From contig DCDZ01000046.1 in assembly GCA_002316675.1 (NCBI GenBank), forward strand, positions 1-20,965: a DNA stretch of 20,965 nucleotides, read 5' to 3'. Under the pieces are notes generated by a model, which saw only the letters and a list, made by a program, of their open reading frames with translations, did no database searches and was not told the DNA's origin. The position numbers and the translations under genes are program-made. Position 1 is the first letter of the stretch; every line of letters starts with the position of its first letter. Shown piece after piece: positions 14,904 to 20,965 of this stretch. The DNA is from Tyzzerella sp. UBA1042 (GTDB lineage Bacteria; Bacillota; Clostridia; Lachnospirales; Anaerotignaceae).

Positions 14904-17900
14904 CAGTGTTCCACCTCTATATTCCTATCGTGCTTTTTGGCCATAACATCTCCGTATTTAGACGGTGTTTTTAGGCTGTCAAGTACCGATGGGCGTTCCC
15001 GTTTACCAATGCTCTCGGATCGTTCCTGATGCTGGTCACTCTCCACAGGTGCGCCCGTATCCATATTTAGCTCCGTATCAAGAATGGCAAGACGGGAGGA
15101 TTTCTCTTTCAATTCATGCTCCTGTGGGAATGGCTTTCCAAGCTCAGCCTTTGCTGCCTTTGTTTGCTGATAAAGGTTATCAAGCTGTGCCTGTACCGCC
15201 TGCAACCGCTGAGGCATAGCAGCAAGGGCGTTATCAATTCGGGTAATGTTTCCTCGTGCGTCAGTACCAAGTTCCGCTGTATGGCTCATAGCCCCCTTTG
15301 CGGTCATTTTATACTGACTGCCAAAGCTCTCAAAGGAAAGAGAAAGGGTAAAGCCCTCGTATTTCCCAACCTCTACAGGCTCGCTGTCCTTCACCGCCTT
15401 GCAAGCCTCCAAGATGGCAGATCCTGCCTTTTCTTTGTCGAGATACTTTACGCCGAGAATTTCCATCGGTGCAAAAATGTCCTCTTTTGGTGGCATATTG
15501 CCGGCAAGAGTCGCCATATCCTTCTCAAAACCTCTGATATAGCCTTTGTTTTTCTCAATGTTTTCAGGGAAGTATTTGAGTAAATTATCCTCCAAACGGT
15601 ACTGATTGCTTTGGTGGCTTGACTTTAGGAGTTTGAGCCTTGCAACATCGATTTCCAAGTCCATTTTTTCCTTAATTTTCGGGTTTCCTGCACATAATGC
15701 CTTGATTTCTGCATAGGATAATGCCGCCTCATCCACATCCTCACAGGAGCGAACAGGACTTTTTGAGGTCATAATCTGCGAGATGAATTTCTGCTTGTTT
15801 TCTACCGTCTGCCAAAGGTATGCGTCAAAGGTTGCCGCCGTAACATAACGGTAGATACCCACTTCGGAATTTTGATTTCCCTGACGTATGCCACGTCCTC
15901 CACGCTGAGTTAAATCCCCTGGCCGCCACGGACAATCCAAATCATGAAGTGCCACTAAGCGGTCTTGTACGTTTGTGCCGGCTCCCATTTTAGCGGTGCT
16001 GCCCATCAGGACACGCACATCGCCATTACGTACCTTTGCAAATAATTCTTTTTTTCGTACCTCGGTGTTTGCTTCGTGTATAAACGCCACTTGCTCGGCA
16101 GGAATACCCTTTGCGATAAGTTTTTTCCGAATATCGTCATAGACATTAAAGGTCATAATCATATCGGCTGTATCATCATCGGTGGCGGTGTCTTCCAGAT
16201 CGTGCAGTTCCACGCCGTTAATGGTCTGCTCTCCGGCTTTTGCAACTCTGTCCAGCTGTGTTGCGGCTCTGCCTTTCGGCGTAGAAATATCACAGAACAC
16301 AAGCTGTGTCAGCTTTTGATCCGTTCCTCCTTCCCAAATACCAAAGATGTTGTTTACACAGGCATTTACCTTGCTCTGCGGGTCATCAGGCAGGAGTGGG
16401 TTAATGATACGTTGGTCAAGCCCAAGTTTGCGCCCATCGCTTGTGATTTTCAGCATGTTATCCACCGATGGGTCAACCTTGTTAGCGTGTACGGCAGCGG
16501 CACGATTGGAAAGCTCTTTTACCATCTCCTTTTGGTGTTCCGTAGGCTCAACCACAATGGTTTCATAGTTGGCTTTTGGCGTAGGCAGGTTTAATTGGTC
16601 GGCTGTCTTGATGTCGGCAACCTCTTTGAATAGGGTCATCAGTTCGGGCAGATTAAAGAATTTCGCAAAGCGTGTCCTTGCTCGGTATCCCGTTCCCTCC
16701 GGCGCAAGCTCGATAGCGGTCACGGTTTCCCCAAAGGTAGAAGCCCAACAGTCGAAGTGCGCAAGCCCATTACGCTGAAGCGTGAAGTACTGGAGATAAC
16801 GCATCATCGTGTAAAGCTCAGTCATGGAGTTAGAAACAGGCGTGCCCGTTGCAAATACAATTCCTTTACCATCGGTTAATTCATCGATGTAACGGCACTT
16901 TAGAAACATATCACTTGATTTTTGTGCGTCAGTGGTAGAAAGTCCTGCTACATTGCGCATTTTTGTGTAAAGGAACAAATTTTTGAACGAATGTGCCTCA
17001 TCAACATACAGACGGTCAACGCCCAACTGCTCAAAGGTGACAACATCGTCTTTTCGATTTTGGGCAAGGAGTTTTTCAAGCCTTGCTTCCAACCCCTTTT
17101 TTGTCCGTTCAAGCTGCTTGACGGTAAAACGCTCACCGCCACTTGACTTGACTTCCTCGATACCCTCCGTAATTTCGTCGATCTGCTCTTGTAACAGACG
17201 TTCCTGCCGTTCTACGGAAATGGGAATACGTTCAAATTGGCTGTGTCCAATGATAACGGCATCATAATCGCCTGTGGCTATCCTTGCACAGAATTTCTTG
17301 CGGTTTTTCGTTTCAAAGTCTTTTTTTGTGGCCACCAAAATATTGGCAGCTGGATACAGCCTTAAAAATTCACTTGCCCATTGTTCCGTCAGATGATTTG
17401 GCACGGCAAACAGGCTCTTTTGACAAAGCCCAAGCCGCTTGCTTTCCATAGCAGCGGCTACCATTTCAAAGGTCTTCCCTGCACCTACTTCGTGTGCAAG
17501 GAGGGTATTGCCACCATAGAGAATGTGGGCAATCGCATTCGTCTGGTGTGTCCGCAAGCTTATTTCGGGGTTAATACCGGAAAAAGTAATGTGCTGTCCG
17601 TCATACTCACGGGGGCGAGTGGCGTTAAACTGCTCATTATAGCGTTTTACAAGGGTCTGCCTTCTGTCTGCATCATTCCATATCCAATCACGAAACTCAT
17701 CCTTAATCGCCTGCTGTTTTTGCTGTGCAAGGGTGGTAGCATCCTTGTTGAGTACACGCCGTTCTTTTCCGTCTGGGTCGGTTACAGTATCATAGATACG
17801 CATATCCCGGAGATTTAGGGTATCCTCTAAAATCTTATAGGCGTTTGCTCGGTCTGTACCGTAGGTCACATATGCCGCCACATTGTTGTAGCTAATGGCG

Positions 17901-20900
17901 TTCTTATTGGTAATGCTCCATTCAGCGGCATAGGGCGCATATTTTACTTCAATATTCCCCTGCAAGCGGTAAGGCGTATCAAACACCTCATACATAAACT
18001 GTTCGATGTAGCTCTTGTCAATCCAAGTAGAGCCGAGGCGCACTTCAATTTCGGAGGCTTCAAGGTCTTTGGGCTGTGCCGCTTCCAACGCTTTTACATT
18101 TGCCGCAAACCGCCCATGAGTTACTTCATTGGCAGCAATGGCGATAGCCAGCTTTTGGCGAACATTTCCCGACAGATATTCGTCTGCCGTTTCCCAACCT
18201 GATTTTTCATCGGCATTTCCGTTGGGGTTTCTAAAGATAACACCTTGCAGGTCTGAAATAAGCTGTTCAAAGGTAAGCCCCGTCAGCTCCGACATATAGG
18301 TCATATCTACCGCTGCTTTTTCTGCGATGGAAAGTGCAAGCGCCTCACTTGCCGTATCAATGGCGGTTACGACACGCTTTTGCTTTATGGTGCGTTTTGT
18401 GAACATATCAGCTTTGGCTTTTAGGTTGCCGTTTTCATCCACATCTTCAAGGGAACAAAGCAGGTAGTAAGAGCTGTCCTCGGAAAAAGCAAGACTGTTG
18501 CCCCTGCTGTTAATCAATCCGTATTTTGCGGTAAAACTGTCATAAAGGGTATTTAGCTTTATCTGTTGATTTCTAATTGCCTCATCGCCGTATTCTTCAA
18601 GCTGATAAGTAATGAGGGTACGGACACATTCCCGAAGCTCAATAAGCACTGTAATACGCTCTGTTGCGGTTTGATTTAGTTCAGGACGTACCATTCGGGA
18701 ATTTTCACGGTAGTAAACCTCGCCATTCACAAGAGTATAGGAGAAGTTTTTTACATTGGGGTCGGCAGGAATAGAGGTTTCCACACTTGTTTCCATATCG
18801 GGCAGATCTGCTTCTTGGATTTCACACTCAATGGTGGAAAGTGCAGTCTTTAGTTGTTCGGTAAGGTCAGCTCCCTCTAAGGGGACACAGGTGCTTTCCA
18901 TTCCGAATTGACCACTTTGCATTTCCATTTTGCCGAGTATCATTTCGGGGTGGTCTACAAAATAGCTGTTGACAGGAATACCGTCCTCGGTCGTTCCAAG
19001 GTGTATCCAATCCTTATCCACATCAATCGGTCTGTCACACTTTTGCAGAAACAGAATATCGCTTGTAACCTCTGTACCCGCATTTTTGGCAAAGGTATTG
19101 CTAGGTAGGCGTACAGCACCTAACAGCTCGGCCCGCTGAGCAAGGTAGCGGCGAACATCGGGGCTTTGCTTATCCATTGTTCCCTTTGAGGTAATAAAGG
19201 CAACTACACCTCCTGGACGAACTTTGTCCAGTGCCTTTGCAAAGAAGTGGTCATGAATGAGGAAATTGTTGCTATCATAACGCTTTTCATTTATTTTATA
19301 GTTTCCAAAGGGTACATTACCAATAGCAAGGTCAAAAAAACTATCAGGTAGTTCTGTCTTTTCAAATCCTGTAATAGAAATGTTGGCATTAGGATAAAGC
19401 TGCTTTGCAATTCTACCAGTAAGGCCATCTAGTTCAACACCATATAGATTGGAGTTTTCCATACTATCAGGGAGCATACCAAAAAAATGTCCAATTCCAC
19501 AGGCAGGCTCTAAGATATTTCCTGTGGTAAATCCCATATTTTCTACTGCATCATAAATGGCTTTAATAACTGTAGGACTTGTGTAGTGGGCATTGAGGGT
19601 AGAGGCTCTTGCCATGCTGTACTCATCTTCAGATAACAGGGATTTTAATTGTGAATATTCACTGCTAAAACTACTATTATCCTTATCAAAGACTTCGGAT
19701 AAACCTCCCCAGCCAACAAAGTGGGATAGGATTTCTTGTTCCTCTTTTGTAGCAGGACGGCGCTCTCTTTCTATGGTCTGTAAAGTGGTAATTGCAGCTA
19801 AATTTCGTGAAAATTTCTCACGCCTATTTCCTTCACCTAAATGCTCATCAGTAATGCGAAAGTTTTCAGCTTTTTCTTGAGATATTTCTAATTGAGGATA
19901 AAGTACTAAAAGTTGTAAGAAACTTTCCCTGCTTTCTGCCCTTAATATGGGATATAGCAAAGATGGATCACGCAGAGTAACATGATAATCCGTGATTTCT
20001 TCAATTAAAAAAGGCGTACCGTTTTCAAGATATACGGTATCGCCTTTGCTATAAGGAATAGGAATAGTTTCTTCTATAATCTCCTGTGTTATTTCTTGGG
20101 TTGTTTCTTCTTGTTTTAATTCTTCCTCTGGATTTACTATAGGGATGGGAGCGGATTCAATAGGTTGTTCTATAGCCTCTCTTGCATCAGATACAGGTGG
20201 TGTTTCTATAATTCCAGCCTTTTCACGCTGTCGTTCTTCAAACCTTTCTTTTTCTTCAGAAGTCATATAGCGGTCAATGGAAATAAGGTAGTCAATTCGT
20301 TTAGCAACTTTACTCCAATTTAGAAGTAACTTATCGTCATTTTCCCTACGGCTATATACAATGCCTTTTCCATCGTGCATTTGATTACTGTTGTCCGCTC
20401 CAGAAAGGGCATGACTTCTGCCTCCTGTACCATATTCCTGCTTTAAAAAATCTGCTTTTTCTTTAGGGGTATGGGATTGTGTGAAAAAGTCATAAATACG
20501 ATATTTTCCATCTTGAACACCACTTCCACTTGTAAGTTCCTTATCAACCTCGTCCCGTGTAATGAACATGGTAAAATCATCAATATTAGTAAGGGTAGAG
20601 GAAAACTCTCGTCTTGGTAAATCTAAATCCATCAAATAAGAGAGTAGCCTTTGTGGTTTATGAAAGTGAAAACGCAGAATTGTAGTGTCTTGTTCATAAG
20701 CAGAGTTAAACTCTTGTAATGATTTAATGATCATTTCTCTTTCCTTGGGGTCATCTAATAGCTGTGCTATATGATTGGTGGAATCAGGAAAGCCACCTTT
20801 AAATATTTCCTCATTAAAAAATTGTTCTTTCACCTTATCCGAAAAATCCCGATGTAGATACCAAAATCTTCCTGCTATCTGCTGTATTTCAAATCCAGCT

Positions 20901-20965
20901 GCATTATCTAATATATCCTGTGTTACAAATTGTCCATCCTTTAGAAGTTCCTCAATTCTTTCTGC
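14903..20965 (-). CDS. ICE methylase/SNF2-helicase fusion protein, 5' end outside the window
   Basis: The frame is open from the window edge, giving 2,020 visible residues; the GTG at 20833 lies inside the gene and is not a real start. Numbered from the window edge: unrecognised conjugation-type N-terminal domains at 1-370, with a Glu/Pro-rich linker near 255-300; an N6-adenine-type methylase domain with motif I LEPACGIGHF (485-494) and motif IV GNVPFG (549-554); an SNF2-type helicase with Walker A GAGKT (1161-1165), DEAH (1322-1325) and motif VI QRGGRGIRQG (near 15880-15911); and a helical C-terminus. Such proteins of 2,000-3,000 residues are standard in Tn1549-like elements. Their role is not settled; protection and handling of transferred DNA is plausible. 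Motif IV is NVPF rather than the usual NPPF/NPPY, which is common in this family as I recall it. The frame is intact throughout. Confidence 0.92.
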   Translation of the reverse strand, partial: AERIEELLKDGQFVTQDILDNAAGFEIQQIAGRFWYLHRDFSDKVKEQFFNEEIFKGGFPDSTNHIAQLLDDPKEREMIIKSLQEFNSAYEQDTTILRFHFHKPQRLLSYLMDLDLPRREFSSTLTNIDDFTMFITRDEVDKELTSGSGVQDGKYRIYDFFTQSHTPKEKADFLKQEYGTGGRSHALSGADNSNQMHDGKGIVYSRRENDDKLLLNWSKVAKRIDYLISIDRYMTSEEKERFEERQREKAGIIETPPVSDAREAIEQPIESAPIPIVNPEEELKQEETTQEITQEIIEETIPIPYSKGDTVYLENGTPFLIEEITDYHVTLRDPSLLYPILRAESRESFLQLLVLYPQLEISQEKAENFRITDEHLGEGNRREKFSRNLAAITTLQTIERERRPATKEEQEILSHFVGWGGLSEVFDKDNSSFSSEYSQLKSLLSEDEYSMARASTLNAHYTSPTVIKAIYDAVENMGFTTGNILEPACGIGHFFGMLPDSMENSNLYGVELDGLTGRIAKQLYPNANISITGFEKTELPDSFFDLAIGNVPFGNYKINEKRYDSNNFLIHDHFFAKALDKVRPGGVVAFITSKGTMDKQSPDVRRYLAQRAELLGAVRLPSNTFAKNAGTEVTSDILFLQKCDRPIDVDKDWIHLGTTEDGIPVNSYFVDHPEMILGKMEMQSGQFGMESTCVPLEGADLTEQLKTALSTIECEIQEADLPDMETSVETSIPADPNVKNFSYTLVNGEVYYRENSRMVRPELNQTATERITVLIELRECVRTLITYQLEEYGDEAIRNQQIKLNTLYDSFTAKYGLINSRGNSLAFSEDSSYYLLCSLEDVDENGNLKAKADMFTKRTIKQKRVVTAIDTASEALALSIAEKAAVDMTYMSELTGLTFEQLISDLQGVIFRNPNGNADEKSGWETADEYLSGNVRQKLAIAIAANEVTHGRFAANVKALEAAQPKDLEASEIEVRLGSTWIDKSYIEQFMYEVFDTPYRLQGNIEVKYAPYAAEWSITNKNAISYNNVAAYVTYGTDRANAYKILEDTLNLRDMRIYDTVTDPDGKERRVLNKDATTLAQQKQQAIKDEFRDWIWNDADRRQTLVKRYNEQFNATRPREYDGQHITFSGINPEISLRTHQTNAIAHILYGGNTLLAHEVGAGKTFEMVAAAMESKRLGLCQKSLFAVPNHLTEQWASEFLRLYPAANILVATKKDFETKNRKKFCARIATGDYDAVIIGHSQFERIPISVERQERLLQEQIDEITEGIEEVKSSGGERFTVKQLERTKKGLEARLEKLLAQNRKDDVVTFEQLGVDRLYVDEAHSFKNLFLYTKMRNVAGLSTTDAQKSSDMFLKCRYIDELTDGKGIVFATGTPVSNSMTELYTMMRYLQYFTLQRNGLAHFDCWASTFGETVTAIELAPEGTGYRARTRFAKFFNLPELMTLFKEVADIKTADQLNLPTPKANYETIVVEPTEHQKEMVKELSNRAAAVHANKVDPSVDNMLKITSDGRKLGLDQRIINPLLPDDPQSKVNACVNNIFGIWEGGTDQKLTQLVFCDISTPKGRAATQLDRVAKAGEQTINGVELHDLEDTATDDDTADMIMTFNVYDDIRKKLIAKGIPAEQVAFIHEANTEVRKKELFAKVRNGDVRVLMGSTAKMGAGTNVQDRLVALHDLDCPWRPGDLTQRGGRGIRQGNQNSEVGIYRYVTAATFDAYLWQTVENKQKFISQIMTSKSPVRSCEDVDEAALSYAEIKALCAGNPKIKEKMDLEIDVARLKLLKSSHQSNQYRLEDNLLKYFPENIEKNKGYIRGFEKDMATLAGNMPPKEDIFAPMEILGVKYLDKEKAGSAILEACKAVKDSEPVEVGKYEGFTLSLSFESFGSQYKMTAKGAMSHTAELGTDARGNITRIDNALAAMPQRLQAVQAQLDNLYQQTKAAKAELGKPFPQEHELKEKSSRLAILDTELNMDTGAPVESDQHQERSESIGKRERPSVLDSLKTPSKYGDVMAKKHDRNIEVEH

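Larger units (their letters stand above)
1..20965 (-). mobile_element. Interior segment of a Tn1549/CTn-like integrative and conjugative element
   Basis: Four backbone genes of this ICE family are recognisable: the giant methylase/SNF2 helicase protein, MobC, a CD1845-type membrane protein and a MOBP relaxase whose N-terminus closely matches my memory of Tn1549-type relaxases. All are on the minus strand in a transfer-module order. No integrase, attachment site, type IV secretion gene or replication gene is visible, so the window lies inside the element and its ends are not seen. The segment from 1621 to about 13803 is cargo inserted between the membrane-protein gene and the relaxase gene. 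The family assignment rests on protein recognition without a database search. Confidence 0.85.

Noticed and set aside
16076..16594. 172-residue plus-strand frame inside the ICE helicase gene
   Set aside because: It lies antisense to conserved helicase motifs and looks like a shadow frame; the same holds for all other plus-strand frames in the window.
1..20965. CRISPR array, tRNA or rRNA gene
   Set aside because: No regularly spaced direct repeats and no tRNA- or rRNA-like sequence were seen on either strand.

Overview
The window looks like the interior of a Tn1549/CTn-type integrative and conjugative element (ICE) from a low-to-moderate GC Bacillota host, most likely a gut Clostridia species. 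The evidence is the set of backbone genes: a very long DNA methylase/SNF2-helicase protein, MobC, a CD1845-type small membrane protein and a MOBP-type relaxase. All real genes are on the minus strand, so transcription runs from right to left.

Layout from right to left (direction of transcription). At 20965-14903 lies the ICE methylase/helicase protein, whose 5' end is outside the window. mobC (14903-14568) starts at its stop codon, and a small membrane protein follows (14484-14200). About 470 bp without a gene then leads into a promoter (13803-13775) and a six-gene operon that ends at a strong terminator (1541-1512). The relaxase (1484-84) comes last and has its own terminator. MobC and relaxase normally sit close together; here about 13 kb separate them, nearly all of it the six-gene cargo.

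The cargo operon is the main point of interest. In order it encodes: (1) a C5-cytosine methyltransferase with an N-terminal helix-turn-helix; (2) an Eco47II-family restriction endonuclease; (3) a 537-residue protein with a CoiA-like Cys/His zinc motif; (4) a 712-residue protein with a coiled coil and a degenerate P-loop-like C-terminal region; (5) an unrecognised 342-residue protein broken in this copy by a one-base deletion in a T run; (6) a 1,760-residue DEAH helicase with zinc ribbons and a C-terminal DUF1998/MZB domain, resembling DruE of Druantia. Genes 3-6 are joined by three stop/start overlaps of exactly 8 nt, which points to tight translational coupling. The set resembles Druantia type II (methylase, two unknown proteins, DruE) but has an extra gene and a complete type II restriction-modification pair. 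It is best read as a Druantia-like or hybrid anti-phage system carried by an ICE. Defence function is inferred from gene families and context; nothing in the sequence proves activity.

Hand-counted 60-nt samples suggest mosaic composition: helicase and accessory genes about 30-32% GC, a sample from the methyltransferase 55%, the ICE helicase 57% in its middle and 37% near its visible 5' end. The two parts of the cargo, and possibly the two halves of the ICE helicase, may have different histories.
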